Assembly: GCA_951640195.1 (NCBI GenBank)
Contig: OX621173.1
Location: 165,780 to 229,779, forward strand
Source of the DNA: Porpolomopsis calyptriformis
Taxonomy: Eukaryota; Basidiomycota; Agaricomycetes; Agaricales; Hygrophoraceae
Reading direction: 5' to 3'
Length of the DNA stretch: 64,000 nt
Positions 42,809-55,978 of this stretch are shown here, one piece after another. The notes beneath the pieces were generated by a model. The model saw only the letters and a program-made list of their open reading frames with translations. It did no database searches and was not told where the DNA came from. Numbering within the stretch: the first letter of the stretch is position 1; each line of letters starts with the position of its first letter. The position numbers and the translations under genes are program-made.

Positions 42809-45800
42809 CACCCCCTCAAGCCGTAGTGGCTGTAGAGGTTTCAGTGTACACCCCCTTAATCCATACATGTAATATAGATTAGAGTGATTATGGAATGGGG
42901 TTGACCAGGAATAAAAAGGGTGGGCTTCGAAAGTTCCGATTGTACCTATCGTTTGGGTTCATCTTGGGTTTGGAGTCTCTGCATCAGTTGGCGTTCTCTC
43001 TGGTAGCTCAGAGGTCATCGTCTCAGCGTATGATGTGTCTAGCCAGCTCACAACAGCCTGTCAACCAGGAGCATTTGCTCACTGCAGTCCGGCATCCATT
43101 GCAGCCTTAACATTTGCAGTGTCCTTGACAATGCATAAGCAGGATCTTCATCCGGTATGGGTGGGTGTCGCATTCATAGTCTTGTAGCAGCATGGTGATG
43201 GTATGATTGGGGATTTGTATGTTTTCGAGTTCTTGGTCCTTTAGTGCACATGTACAGGGTTTGCGCAGCTAGGTTTTGTCGGCTGATCGTGGATTCCCTG
43301 CGCTCGCGATGGCGCTTAAGGTTTCTTCACATATGGTGGTGAAAGCGACAGTGGTGGGTCTTCCATTGCTGTGGGTTTCGGTGTGGGGCATTGTCCATTG
43401 GGTGAATGGCGGGCAGTAACGGCATTTGTCGAATTGGTAGATGCTATTGTAGTTTAATGTTATTGCAGATGTAGCCTAGTTTTACATCATTGCAGATGCA
43501 TTATCATCTGGTGGTGTCTGTTTGTGAGGGATTGGGATAAGGTGTCGGGGTTCTGGAGGGATGGTATGGTGCAGGATAGCTTCTTCAGTTGCGCATGTGG
43601 TAGCTGCGTACTTAGCTTAGGCGGGATTGGGGGGTTGATCACTTGCTGCTTAGGTTTGGTCCTTGTCGGCCTTTCGGTGGTACATCTCAGTGATTTAACA
43701 GTGGCCATGTAGCATGTAAGTCATTTCAGCTTCTTCTTCCAGAGTGGTGTGACTTCAATCCATGTGTGTGTGCATTCACGCAGTCGTCTGGGTGACAGGT
43801 AGAGTGATTTAATAAATGGCAATGTGGGTAGGTGGGGAATAGATGGATGGATGTGCATGCATAGTGTGGTGCTAGCTCTGTCTTAGGTGGGTATTGATAT
43901 CGCGTTTCCCTTTGGAGCTAGTGTTGATGGGTTGGCATTCAGTCCTCCTTTGCCTTCTTCTTCATATCCCTTTTCTTTTTTATGCTTGCTCTGGTTCCAT
44001 GGGCTGGCACATTGGTGGTAGGGTATGTGAGGTGTTGTCCTTCTATGGTCGGCTTGGGTTCTTCATCCATGGGGTTTCCCGCTCTCGGAGTGGTACTCTT
44101 TCCCGCGACACCAGCGGTACTTCCATGTACATCGTGTGTGAGGCAGCTTACTCTGTTGCGCCTCTTCTGTGCATCAGCATTGTGTGGGGCATAAACTCAT
44201 TTCACCCCCTTGCACCATGCATATCAATATACGGGATTTTCAGGTGCGCACACATAGTGGCTAGTCTTCTGTGTAGATGGTGGTGGCAGCTGGTGGTCAG
44301 TGACTATGTCGGGATAACTCCGTTGTCACTTCCTCGGGTCTGGTTGGTGGGTGGTCAGGTTGTGTATTCCCTTCGGCAGGGCATGGTTGACATCTTTGGG
44401 TGCATTGGCTGGGTTGTACTTCTTGCGCATTAGGCTTGGCATATATCTTTGGCAGCTTGTATCACTGTGCCTTCTCATGTTCCTATTGCAGCTTTCTGTT
44501 GGGGTCTGGGACGTGGTTCTTGCTGGCACGTAATCAGGGTTTCGGCATCAGGATGTTCATCATCATTTGTAGCTTTTCATCTGGTATTCTGGGAGCTGAT
44601 ATATTCTCCGCTTTCCTTTTCCTTGTCTCTTAGCTGGAGATCCTTGTTCCGGAGGGTTTTGGTTACAATGGCTTGAGTTCAGCTGGTGTTGCCTCCTAGG
44701 CTTTGGTTGCGGTTTTTGCTGGTTTTTGGCTTTGGGGTTAGCAGGTTCAGTCTCTGTGCCAGTAGCAATTAGACAGAGGACTCGGGTAGTTGTTATCTTT
44801 CATTTCCAGGTATAGATGTTGCCGTTTAGCTTCATATCAATAGCGCGATAGTTTAGTGTCGTTACAGACATTCAGGTTGGCGCAGTAACCTTCCGGGTTT
44901 GTTTACTAATGGCCCCTCTCCATCGCAAGGCTCTGGTTGTCGGTACAACCTTCTGGGGTTCTTTATGGATAGTCCCTCGTGTTGTACCTTAGTTTATAGT
45001 CATTTCGGACATTTGCTATATCTTTCTGGTTCATCGTTGTTAGTAATATGGGCAAGTGGAGTTGGCAGCGTGACTCTCATATCCCATGGGTTTGGCGTAT
45101 ACTCTTCTCTTTCCTTTTCCTCGGCATCTTGGTCCTCTGACAGCTCTTGGTGTTGGATGCACTGTCTGGGCTGTTCTAGCGATTGTCTTAGTTATTGACT
45201 TTGGTAGCTTGGTGAGTAAAGGGTTGTTGTCAGTATTCATATATCATTGACATTCATGTTGCCATATATATTTACTCCTTCGATATGGGTGTCCTGGTAC
45301 GTAGTGGACATGTCGTAGTTTTAGTGTCATTTCGGACAGAACTTAGTTTTCCATTGTTACGGATGTTCACTCGTTGCCTGGTTCAGGCTCTTATCTCTGG
45401 CTCACAGCTTGGGCTTAAGGTGATGCGCTTCCAGCGGCTTACATGATTGCTTCTAGTTCTCATACTAGTTGGTGTCTTGTTCTCGGCACTAGTAGGTGGT
45501 TCCGTCTTACTCTAGTTGGCAGCTTGTTTTCGGTGCTGGCTGGCTCGAGGGGCAACAGTCGATCCAGTTGTTGGCTGTCCCTTTCAGTGCTTCTCAGTAA
45601 GCAGTAGTAGATGGACGTAGTACATTGATGGTCACTATTGAGGCTATATTCTGTTTGAGTGGTTGGTCTTGGTATACTTCGGAGGGTTCGGTAGAGGGCT
45701 GTCGATAGCTCTCTCGATACTGGAGTTAACATCCTCCTACTCATCATTCTTTATCTCCCCGGGCAGCGTGGAAGGGTTTGCTTGGTAGTTCACTCAAGGG

Positions 45801-46306
45801 GTTGGGTGCTGGTAGCTGGGTGGGTGTCCTTTAGAGTATCCAGTCACTGGTGTGCTAGTCTGGCCTGGGGTTCTCATCTATATCTCCCTGACGTGGGTTT
45901 CTCCTTCAGTTTATCTATTCCATGGTCTTATCTTGGGTGGTGCCTTCTGTGGTATTGTTCTGCTTAACATCCTCTCGATGTTGTATTGCACGTATCCCCC
46001 TAATCCGAGTGCATCGCTAGTTGATGTCTTATCATGGATTCCTATAGTGGTTCTTCATGGCTCGCTCCTTGCGGCTCTTGCTCTTCGCAGTTTGATTTTG
46101 AGGTTGGGTCCCATCTGTATTGGTTGGAGAGTGGTGAATGGTGGTGCATACCTCAATTAAGAGGTCGCCATGCCCTCAGTCATCTGGGGCTGGGTCTTGT
46201 TTTGGCCCTACAAAAAAGTTCGTGCCTGCTTGATAGGCTATCTTCTTTTCGTCATCTTGGCAGACAGGTAGCGTGCTCGGGTTCCGCGCGAGCAGGGCTC
46301 ATAACC

Positions 46307-46420
46307 TATTGAGATTTGATGAGCTACCTTGCCTGCTGGCGTGGTGGTGGATGACTTGTTGATGATACCACAATGATTACTAATACAAATTGTACACTAC
46401 GGATTGCGCGACTTCCAACA
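46307..46420 (-). repeat. 5' LTR of the pol-less element
   Basis: 114 bp, the uninterrupted copy. Inner side is followed on the minus strand by AGGTTATGAGCCC, a plausible primer binding site. Confidence 0.82.
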
Positions 46421-46425
46421 TATAT

Positions 46426-46812
46426 AAGCAGTGGCAAAATTACCTGGCTAAGCAAGGTTTCTCTGAACCTCATAATTCGCCATGTAAGATTGGGCTCAAT
46501 GAGAACCAACGTACAATGTCACATGTGACAGGACAATTTGTTAGATGGGTTTTAAGCCCTGAAGCCTATTGAATGGGAATTTGAGCTCCATTCCAATCTG
46601 CTTGAATACTTAGGAGTTGCACTACATCTGCCACTGCAAGTTTTTGAAAAATCCAGCATGATCATGTTGTCCTAAAATTCCTTCTCTACAATGTGATCAG
46701 CTTTGATTTTCTTAAAATGTTGAAGGGAAAAAGTAGTTTCGACATTTGACTTTTGTCACACTTTCTCATGTGATGTAGGAGGAAAATTCATGAGCCCAAT
46801 CTTAACATTGTA
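46426..46812. other. Former upstream flank of Gno1, fragmentary
   Basis: The sequence that adjoined the Gno1 leader before the LTR insertion. A plus-strand frame to 46572 (YLAKQGFSEPH, CKIGLNEN, HVTGQFVRWVL) looks like a piece of a protein but is cut on its left by the LTR; I cannot place it. The rest has no supported gene. Confidence 0.35.
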
Positions 46813-48046
46813 CAGTAATGTGACAAAAGTTTTGGTGTGTCACCTTTGTCACATCTTAGACAGTTTCGAAAAATCTTCCAGTGACAACACGAAGCTATGA
46901 AACACTAGTTTTAATACTTGGTGGGTCCTCCTTTACTATCATAGACTGCCTGGACTCGACATGGCATTGGGTTTACTAGGGTATCAACAAAATTAATGTT
47001 GATGTTTTCCCATTCCTCCTTCAGAGTGGCCCACAGCTGATCTAGTGATCTTGGATGAAGTGGGTGCTTGTTAACCAAAACCTTGAGTTGTTTCCAAACA
47101 TGCTCAATGGGGTTAAGGTTGGGTGATTGAGCAGGGTGTGGAATAGTCTCCATTGAGTTTGTAATGCAGAAGTCTTTGGCTACTTTGGACTGATGGACTG
47201 ATGCTCCATCTTCCATAACCAAAACAGCACCCTTTTCTTCAATTGACTCCAGATAAAACTCCCATAGTGGTCCCCCAAGAACCAAATCAACATAGTCATC
47301 AGCTTTCCTTCAGTCGGAAGGGATTAGAATGAGTGGACCGCGCCTTCCATGAGAAATACAGCCCTAGACCATCACGCTTTTCCTTCCCAACTTGAAAGTA
47401 GGCATCAAATAGCTCTCCTTATACCTCTCACCTGGCCTGCGCTATACAAGACCCTTCCCAGAGTCATAACCAATTTCTACTGATGCTTTATTAGTCCATA
47501 TCACCCTTTCCCAGTTGGTCATATCCCAGCTCCGATATTCTCATGCCCATGCCATCCTTGCTAGCTGATGTTTTCTAGATAGAAAGGGTTTTTTGGTAGC
47601 ATGATGAGAGGAGAGACCAAGGTGCTTCCTCATCATCCTCCGGATTGTCTGTGAAGCAACTAGCCTTGAGAAAGCAGAGTTAAGATTTTGGGTGATATCA
47701 CAGAGTGTTTAGTGTCAGTTGAGCTCTATAGTCTGTTTTACATGGTGAATGTCACGATCGGTGAAAATGGAAGGCTGTCCTGGCCTAGGGCTGTCTTCAA
47801 GATAGCCTCTTTCTGTCCCCCTCTTGATGATCCCTTGAATAGTGCGAAGTGGGCAATTTACATCTAGGGCAATTTGGGGGCAAGTTTGCCCTTGGAGGAA
47901 TTTTTGATATATGAGTTGACATAGCTGAAGACTAGTATTAGGTTCACCAACTGGTTTTGTCATTTTCCTTAGTGTGGTGAATGAGGTAGGAATATATTTT
48001 CATCAATACACAAGCGTGACATGCCAAAACTTTTGTTACATGACTG
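46813..48046 (-). mobile_element. Tc1/mariner DNA transposon, full length but decayed
   Basis: 1234 bp with ~32-bp imperfect inverted ends (CAGTAATGTGACAAAAGTTT on the left, CAGTCATGTAACAAAAGTTT as the reverse complement of the right), each flanked by TA (46811-46812, 48047-48048). It encodes a broken transposase on the minus strand. Confidence 0.87.
46911..47963 (-). pseudogene. Tc1/mariner transposase, inactivated
   Basis: The N-terminus (47963-47715: LIYQKFLQGQTCPQIALDVN, RTIQGIIKRG) is the helix-turn-helix DNA-binding region, and the C-terminus (47285-46911) has VLVMEDGASVHQS with the second catalytic Asp and AQSPNLNPIEHVWKQLK with the final acidic residue, the Tc1 DDE layout. Between them, 47286-47714, the sequence is still colinear with the family but has many stops. 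It cannot produce an active enzyme. Confidence 0.88.
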
Positions 48047-48330
48047 TACTAGGGAAAGGCCTACATACATATGTAGGCAGAAACCTTGCTTGCGCTTGTA
48101 TAAGTTTCACACTTGGAGTCAAAAAAAAACACAATAACATTGTTGTGGTTGAAGGAATGACTATAGTTAGTATGGATATGGGTATAGGCAAGATTCAGGC
48201 ATCAAAGGAGTGGTCAAAAGGAGAGTGAAAGACATCAAAAATTGAATGAAAATGCTTTGAAAATGGGTATTGGCATATTCACACCTCAGCAGTGTTACTG
48301 TAAAATAATTGTTAATGTATTTATTGAGGT

Positions 48331-49201
48331 TTAACAGCTTCTTACCTTGGATGTTTTCCTCTTCTTAGTTACTAACATAGGCAGTTCGACTTTGGGACTA
48401 TAGGGGTCCATTTGGTACACCCTTTTCCTTCGAGGCGTGACAGGTCCAGCTGGTTTCAGAGGTTGTAACACTCTGATAGATGCTATATCTCCCACATACG
48501 CATCGCATCCTCTGCTACTAGACCCACTTCGAATGTTGTAGTGGGTCATTGTGAAATGAATGAGAGCAATAGCTCCTTGCAACTGTTTGCGATAGTTGTG
48601 TGGAGTGATACAACACCCACTCATGTTGAATACCTCAAGATCATACAGAATGTGTGTGGTTTTCATATTCTTCAAAGCTTTGCGAGCCGCCTCCGATTCA
48701 ACAGGCCAGTCCTCCATATCATAAGTACCAATCAATTCTTCATCCGTGTTATCAGCCAAAAGAATTATCTAGATGTAAGTCTCAATATCTGAATTGTGAA
48801 ACACAAAATTATGATATATCACTCACATCAAAGAGAGCATAACAAAACTTCAATTTTGTATAGCCATCCTTCTCAAGCAACAAACCCTGCTTCCTGAGTC
48901 CAGGTGTCTCAATCTTGGTTAATAGTTCACGAACATTTTTCAAGACTTGACCAAAGTTATTGCACATTTCGGGAAACTCTGCAGGGGGCAAGCCGCTGGA
49001 GCAAGTCAACTTGACTTCAGAAAAAGCCTTCACAAAGTCTGTAGGTCCTTTCCAATTTCCATCAGGCATTAACCAAAAGCCATCGTAGGTGATAAACATG
49101 AAAGCAGTGAGGATGACTGGCTCAAGAGGAAGGGTGCTCCCTTCTCCTGAGGTATTTGCCTCCTCAACAGCAATGAGGCAGTTGCAACCTTTTTGTTTCA
49201 C
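48331..49201 (-). CDS. Orphan fungal protein, two exons visible, 5' end unresolved
   Basis: Exons 49201-48827 and 48768-48331 join in phase 0 (donor GTGAGT, acceptor ATCTAG) to 271 codons. The first visible exon follows a TAG acceptor, so an upstream exon is needed; a Ser/Thr-rich frame with an ATG near 49407 is a candidate. Readable segments include FVKAFSEVKLTCSSGLPPAEFP, TPGLRKQGLLLEKDGYTKLK, NMSGCCITPHNYRKQLQGAI, IHFTMTHYNI and CDAYVGDIASIRVL. A similar 'LQGALxxxxFxLxHY ... DxYVAxIxxIRVL' pattern recurs in agaricomycete hypothetical proteins that I cannot name. It is the only apparently intact gene among repeats between 42 and 64 kb. Function unknown. Confidence 0.5.
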
Positions 49202-49484
49202 CTAAACAACATTATCTTGAAGGTCTGGATTACTGAGGTAAAACCTTTCTTTCGCTACAACATCACGCTAATTAGCTAATTTGGTGACTGCGTAACTGAC
49301 AGGCAAGTTGACATTGTTGGATGACTTCAGAGTGGATGTGGTCAGAGTGGATACGGCAGTGGATTCAGTAGATGTGGTTGTGGTAGTTGCTAGAGAGGGT
49401 AGCATGGTGGAGGACGTTCAAGAGAGTGTGATTGAGGATGAACGAGAGGACATAGTTGATGAGAGAGGAGGAAAACTGGTTGGA

Positions 49485-49508
49485 TTTTTTTTTTTTTTTT
49501 TTTTTTTT
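49485..49508 (+). repeat. Homopolymer T tract, 24 nt
   Basis: An uninterrupted run of T between the 5' region of the orphan gene and the Helitron. Length is prone to sequencing error. Confidence 0.8.
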
Positions 49509-49669
49509 ATTAAACACCGCTCTTTTTATATTTTTATTTATTTCAGGAGTTCACGCCATACTCTTTTTATTCTAGTGTAACAAACACTCTTCGCTGGCAA
49601 ACTGTTGATAACCAATTAATCCTAAAATATATATTTTTGCATTAGACACATCTCACTGGGTCTTATACC

Positions 49670-52600
49670 ATGGAACCTCTCACCCTAGGACAAATATCCA
49701 CTCTCACTCTACGTGAAATATGTGCACTTATAAAAAACAAGCTCATTATCCCACAGTCACTCAGCCAGCACAAAGAAGCGATCATTGAAGACATTTTACA
49801 ATATACGCCTAAGGATTTATTGTCTGCGATCAAGCATACTGTTAAAGGGAAAGAGGAGTTACGAAGAGATACCAGTAAGAGCTTGAAGAGGAAACGAGAG
49901 GTTACTCAACATACCTGATGCATTGAAGCAAGAGTTGATGGAGGATCCAAACTACACGATACAACCAAATATCTTGAATTGCCTACTCCTGAACAGGCGA
50001 GGGAATGTTATTGAAAATTTTATAAAGCAACATCAAACCAAGCAGTGGAGATGGTGGTCTGTAGCATTTGCGCAAGGGAAGTTAGTATGAAAGCCAATCA
50101 CATTAACATCATGAATCTGGAAGACTTACCAAATTCACTGCAGTTGATTCCCCATATGCCTGACACAGCTCACGATTTGTTTGACAGAAGATTGCTGGAA
50201 CTGAGAGGGATTATCAATGGACAGAAGGCAAGAGTCAGGGTTTGCCAAGAGTGTCTGAATGAATTACGACAAGACTCTAATAAACCCCCTACATATTCAC
50301 TTGTGAACAATATGTGGATCAGCTCTGTACCCTGGCAATTAGAGGATCTCACCTTTCCTGAACAACTCCTTGTTGCTCACCTATACCCTTGTGTCTATGT
50401 ATTCAAACTATATCCAAAGAATCTCACTTCCATATCCAATGTGGCCAATTTGTAGAGGGGTATGCATGGTACTGTTAGTACTTACGATTTGGATACATGT
50501 GGTATCGCTTCTATGGTTGAAGGCAAGCTTTTGCCTCACTGACCATCTATCCTGGCATCGGTTATCGCTGTTACCTTTATCAGACTAGGGGACTTACCCA
50601 AAAACTGGCTACGGATGACATTTCATGTGCAACGGAAGGTCATATTTGAAGCGTTGCAATGGTTCAAAGAGAATAACCCTAAATACTATGGAGACGTCAC
50701 CATTAGTTTGGCACACCTTCAACAATTACCTGAGGATGATGTACCAAGTGAGATATTAGGGATAATACGACACACCACTGACACAGGTCTAGTTGATCAG
50801 GAAAGCGCAGGATACATACCATTAGGTGATGAAGGTGTGTGTGTGAGAGATTCACTGATATTACACTCAACTCTGTGAAGGATGAGAAAGTGGACCTGTA
50901 GACAGGAACAATGATAATCAACTGGAGGAAATTGATTACAGTACATCTATCAAACATCAATTGATATAAGTAATGAATGATTTTTTAACAGATAGTCAAC
51001 CAAAAGTCATACCTCTACAAGTGTCTGGTGCAATTGACACGGATCTGTCCAAATTAACAGCCAATGAGATGATGATGTGGGGGTTGGCTAATATGTGGAA
51101 GGAAGGGAAAGAAGGCGGCTATGTGGTCAAACATGGAGGGCAGCCTGTCAATGATTTTGGCAAGACTCACAGTATCCAAAATGCTTCCCGCAAGCTTGAT
51201 CCTACCCATCCAAATTTTTTTGAGAAGGCCTTTCCCTGTTTATTTCCTTGGGGTGAAGGAGGTATCGAGCATGATAGAGTTGTCCCTGTTGAATTTTCAA
51301 ACCATGTGAAGTGGTGCTTGCAGTATTTCGACTGTTGATTTCGCAGACACGAAATGTTTCCTTTCGTGGCTTTTAGTATAGGGCAATGGTGGCAAGCACT
51401 ATCTTCAGCTTGTATTCAGATGCAGAGGAAGGCATTCGAGAGAGATGCTCATGTCATGGCCACAATTACCATGGAAAAACTGCAGCAAGCAAGTCAGCAA
51501 GAGGAGCGGAGTATACCTATAACCAATCCCACCATTCGTCTGCTCAAAAGTCAAGTACATGCGACCATTGGTCACGTCTAGGGATTGGACTAATCATGAT
51601 TCCAGATGCGTAGTCAGATATGGTCCACTTTAGTGTGTTTGGGCCCACCCTCTCTTTAGATCACTATCAATCCATCAGACCTGCATGACCCTATCGCCCA
51701 AGTGTTCACCGGAGAAAAGATAGATTTGAATAACTTTATGGTGACAGCTAGGCCAACCAGTGACCAATGAGCACAAAATATCACCAAAGACCCCTACGCT
51801 GCATCTAAATTTTTCCACTTTATGATCAAAACAATTTTAGAAAATTTATTCGGAATCCAAGTAACGACTCACTGGGTGTGCAGCGATATGGGGATATTGG
51901 GTCACATTGTAGCATATTTCGGAACCAGGTGAGGCACCCTCCATCTCCATCTTCTTTGTTGGTTACTTCATATGTTATCCCCCGATGAGTATCTAAACTC
52001 TTGAAAACTGAGGAATTTCGGGCACGCATGTGAGCTTTTATATGAGCAAATCTTCACGCCTATCTTCCAGGACTCGAATCAGCTGAATCCATCAAATCCT
52101 TACTAAAAGCCAAGAATATTGCATACAACAGGCCCCCCGATCCTAACTCGGTAGACTATGATACTCAATTAGCAAACTTTGAACTTCAGTTAGTATACGC
52201 AGAACAGATTCATACCTGCAGAGTACGGCAATGCCTTGTGCTTGACAGGAGCGGCAAATATGTGTGTAAATGAAAGGCTCCATTTGAATGTGCCACAGAC
52301 GACTTCATTCATGATGATGGGACATGGGGGCCAAAGTGTTTGTATGGTTACATCAATGGCTGGATCCCTGGAATCCTCATGAACATGCAATGTAACAATG
52401 ATGGAAAGCTTCTCACCAATGGAAAAGATACCAAAAACATTACCTTTTATGTGACCATCTATGCCGCTAAAAAGCAAGGCAAAAGTCATAACCTGTCTGC
52501 TATTCTTGCTTGTGGTTTTGCTTACCATCTGGATCATCCTAAGGCGAATTACATAGAAGGTCTTCAAGATGAACAACAATTGCTACTGTTCCGTCTAGTC

Positions 52601-55361
52601 CATGCTATTAATCGTGAACAAGAGTTAGCCACCCCAATGGTTATTTCTTACCTTATGGGATGGGGAGATGTCTATTGGTCTCATACCTACTCAACAATTT
52701 ACTAGTTATCATTTGTGTCAGCAGTCCTTAGGGTATACCCTGGTCTACACCTGTTTAATACAAACTTGTAAGCTATATATTCATTTGTCAATTATAAATG
52801 AGCATAACTGATCAGCATTCACATAGCTTGTTGTGTGATCCACAGTCTGGATCAAACAAAAGCGAATCGTAAGTCTATGATTGTCTAAATTAACAACAGA
52901 TTGACAATTGATACAGGACCAATGAAAGCAAACAAAGTGATTAGAACAAGACATCCACAAACAGACATAATGCAGAGGTTTGTTGTCAATAAACAAAATA
53001 TCAAGACTTACAATGGGATTTCAGGATGATGGTGAATTGGCTATTCTTGATGTCAATTCACAAGGGAAAATCGTTATCAGGTCCCAAGTGATTGACTACC
53101 AAAAGCGTGGAGAATCACTGGCTGATTATAATGTACTGGACTATTTTGTTCACACATACAAATCCAAAATCACTAAAAAAGATTACTGTTTCTTGAACGA
53201 TGAACATGAGATAGAGTTGGAGGACACTTCGAGATGCGGGAGACCACAGAATCAGCGAGTTTTATATCTTAATGATCACCCCAAAGCTACTCAGTTTCAA
53301 TGTATAATTCGATCAAAAGGCCATTGAAACTTACCAAATTTTGTTGGCAAATAGTTTCCCCAATGAGATAATCCCGATATGTATCCTTTTTATTGTGCGT
53401 CGATACTGCTGCTGTTGAAGCCATGGTGAAACATTATGGATCTGAAGTCTCCAGACCAATCCTGGTCTATGGCCTTTGAAGAATTCGTATCAACATCTCA
53501 AGACTAGATTAGTTTTATACTATCAGGTATTCAATACTTCCACGAATGCGAAGTTGCTGCCAACAAGAAAAGAGAATCTAAAGGTGAAGGGTATCAGGTT
53601 GTTGAAGAAATGGATGAGATAGGAGCGATGGACATAGCAGGTGCAAGTGGAGGCTATACAGAGGAAGGATTGGTAAACTTGATTGCTTCCCAAAAGCCCT
53701 GGAGGGAAGAGCTTCATGGATGTCTTGCAATCAAGGTTGGTAAACAAGCAAAGATCTTCAACAGTGATTCATCAGTGTGGAAACCAGTCAACATTGGGCA
53801 GATGAGGAATGCTACAGGAGATGATTTCCAAAGGCTGTTGTCGTGGAAAAATCAAATGCAAAATGATGTCCAGCAACAAGATATGATGATGAACTTACCT
53901 CAAGATATCAACACTCGAATCAACAATGATCCATCGGTCACCTGTATCACGTCTATGGAACCAGCAAACTCACGTGCTACAGCTCATGTATTGCAACCAG
54001 AAGCTGCACTAGCACCAGTTGATCTATCAATACTGAAAGCAGACTAATTTTGTGCATACAACATTGTCATCTGGCATCTCAATCAGACGCTGGCTGGGGA
54101 GAACCCCCCCCACTTCAAATGATACTATCTGGCGAGGGAGGCACCGGCAAGTCTAAAGTGATTCAAACAATCACGGAAGCATTCGCGCAAAGAGAAGTGA
54201 CATACCTGCTTGTCAAATCGGCATATACTGGAATAGCAGCATCAATTATTAACAGAAAAACTACACACATAATTAGCCACATTACCTGGACGTCACTGGA
54301 TGCAGCAAGCACTGTAGGAGTGTTGAACACTCTACATGCCGAAACAAAGTATTTCCTTATCTGGTACACAAAGGTATTTATAGTATATATACTTCGACAC
54401 TGTAGCCACTGACAAAAAAAGAATATACCAGAGAACGAGAGATTACACCCCCAGAACCATATCACAGACCCTCACTGTCGATACCTAGGACCACGACCTC
54501 ACTGTGCAGTCCCACCCCCCTTGACTGCCTTACAGCGCATCCCTTGTGACACCCTGACATGCTGTCCGCAAGCGCTGGAATGATGCAGCTGTGTGAAAAT
54601 GGTGTAAAAAAACTGGCCAACAATTACTCATCTGCAATGCTGAAGATATGATCCAGGGCTGACCATTGACTTTAGCTGAGTGGTATAGCATTGTGGGGAG
54701 GAATAGGACTGAAGGCTAACAAAAATGAAAGGATCTTCTAGCTAGGATTAAGCTGGCAAAGGGGATGAAGGTTATAGTTACAGATAATATAGCAACTGAC
54801 CTAGACATTGCCAACAGAGTGCAAGGTGAAATTGTCGATATCTTAATGCATCCAGACAAGCCGCCACTGGGAATCGACCCAGAGGTGAAACTACAATGTC
54901 TCCCAGCATTCATCTTGGTGAGACTCTCTCAGACCAGGGCTACCCAGTTAAATGGGTTGGATAAAGCCATTATTCCCATTGAGGTAGCATTGACAACAAT
55001 GCGAATCAGCTTGACTGTTGGAAACAAGACGGTAACCTGGACAGTCACTTGACAATAGTTCCCGATAACTGGCGCATACAGATTCACAGATTACCAATCC
55101 CAAGGACAAACAATACCACATGTAATTGTGGATATCGCTACACCACCAAGCAGTACATTATCATTGTTCAACTTATACGTAGCACTCTTGAGAAGCTCCA
55201 GAAGATCGACAATCAGACTTTTGCGAGATTTTGACGATAAATTATTCAAGATGAAACATCACTCAGACTTAGTGGATGAGGACAAAAGGTTGGAAGAGCA
55301 CAATGAAATAACAAAAACTTGGTGGAAAGGAATGGGTAGGGATACAAGAAACATGCCATAG
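49670..55361 (+). mobile_element. Helitron, decayed
   Basis: The order of parts is that of fungal autonomous Helitrons: a SAP-like small N-terminal frame, a Cys-containing region with SLVNNMWISSVPWQLEDLTFPE, the Helitron N-like domain, the HUH replication initiator, and a PIF1-type helicase at the end. I could not find the 5'-TC and 3'-CTRR termini with confidence, so the bounds are those of the coding remnant. Confidence 0.85.
49670..55361 (+). pseudogene. Helitron RepHel remnant
   Basis: Pieces, in order: 49670-49915 (helical LTLREICALIKNKL, SAP-like); 50045-50452 (VCSICAREVSM, then VCQECLNELRQ and the LTFPEQLLVA block, DUF6570-like from memory); 50615-51590 (YVVKHGGQPVNDFG, FPWGEGGIEHDR, MFPFVAFSIGQWWQAL: Helitron N-like); near 51925, GTLHLHLLCW with the HxH of the HUH nuclease; 52340-52700 (VISYLMGWGDVYWSH); 52980-53320; and the helicase with Walker A GEGGTGKSKVIQTI at 54132-54173 and late motifs VTDNIATDLDIANRVQGEIV at 54774-54833. 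Frames shift and stop many times, and stretches at ~52705-52980 and ~54410-54720 do not match the family, so they may be insertions. Confidence 0.85.
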
Positions 55362-55978
55362 TATGAAATGTTAAAATCTAACTACTTGTCTATCCAAATG
55401 ATTGATTAGTGATGGTTGGGACTCCACATACAATTCACATATCCCAGTAATCAAAATGTTTGTTTGGATCTATATACTAGATTTTTCATAACCGGTTTCA
55501 TTGTGGGGGTGCGAAGAAACCTTGCAAGCAAGGTAATATAAAACCAAACAAAAAAATAATTAAAAAATAATTGTCTATTTTGGCAAGTTGGTGGAGCCCA
55601 AAAAATTGATCAAAAAAGGAAGTTGAACCTGCATATCTCAGTCAATTCTCAACAGAATTGTATAAAAAGGACAAGCATTGGAATAACTCAGAGCCTTAGT
55701 ATTGATCTATAGGGTACTAATACTAATATTGTGATTTCAACTTTCAGTTTTTTGAAGGCTCAGTACAGCACTTTTAGAAAATTATCTAATATGTATATAA
55801 TTTTGTATGTAACACTTATCTTTGCCTTTTACCCTGCCACTGGCACCAGTGTACATGAGTTCAAGAGCAAGACCAAAGAGAAATATTGCCAAAAAAGTGA
55901 TAAAGGCCAAGGCAAATTGCTCCCAGGCTGATATTAACAATAGTATTTTTATTTTTTATGTATTATACATTTTCTAAC
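55362..55978. other. Spacer between Helitron and second Ty3 element
   Basis: AT-rich, no supported gene; may include the Helitron 3' end. Confidence 0.4.

Larger units (their letters stand above)
42091..46425 (-). mobile_element. LTR retroelement without pol, with TATAT target duplication
   Basis: Bounded by TATAT at 42091-42095 and 46421-46425. LTRs are 42096-42808 (enlarged by a nested MITE) and 46307-46420 (114 bp). On the minus strand the LTR reads TGTTGGAAGTCGCGC...ATCTCAATA. A purine tract (GCTTGAGGGGGTG) precedes the left LTR and a GGTTATGAGCCC primer-site-like sequence follows the right LTR, so the element is in minus orientation with its 3' LTR next to Gno1. The 3.5-kb interior has no reverse transcriptase, integrase or gag on either strand that I can recognise, so it is a non-autonomous LARD-like element, relying on a Copia-like partner. 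Confidence 0.8.

Noticed and set aside
43894..46160. Plus-strand frames of 60-180 codons in the LTR element, some hydrophobic
   Set aside because: They come from G+T-rich composition (Val, Gly, Leu, Cys, Trp), overlap in several frames and lack any conserved motif.
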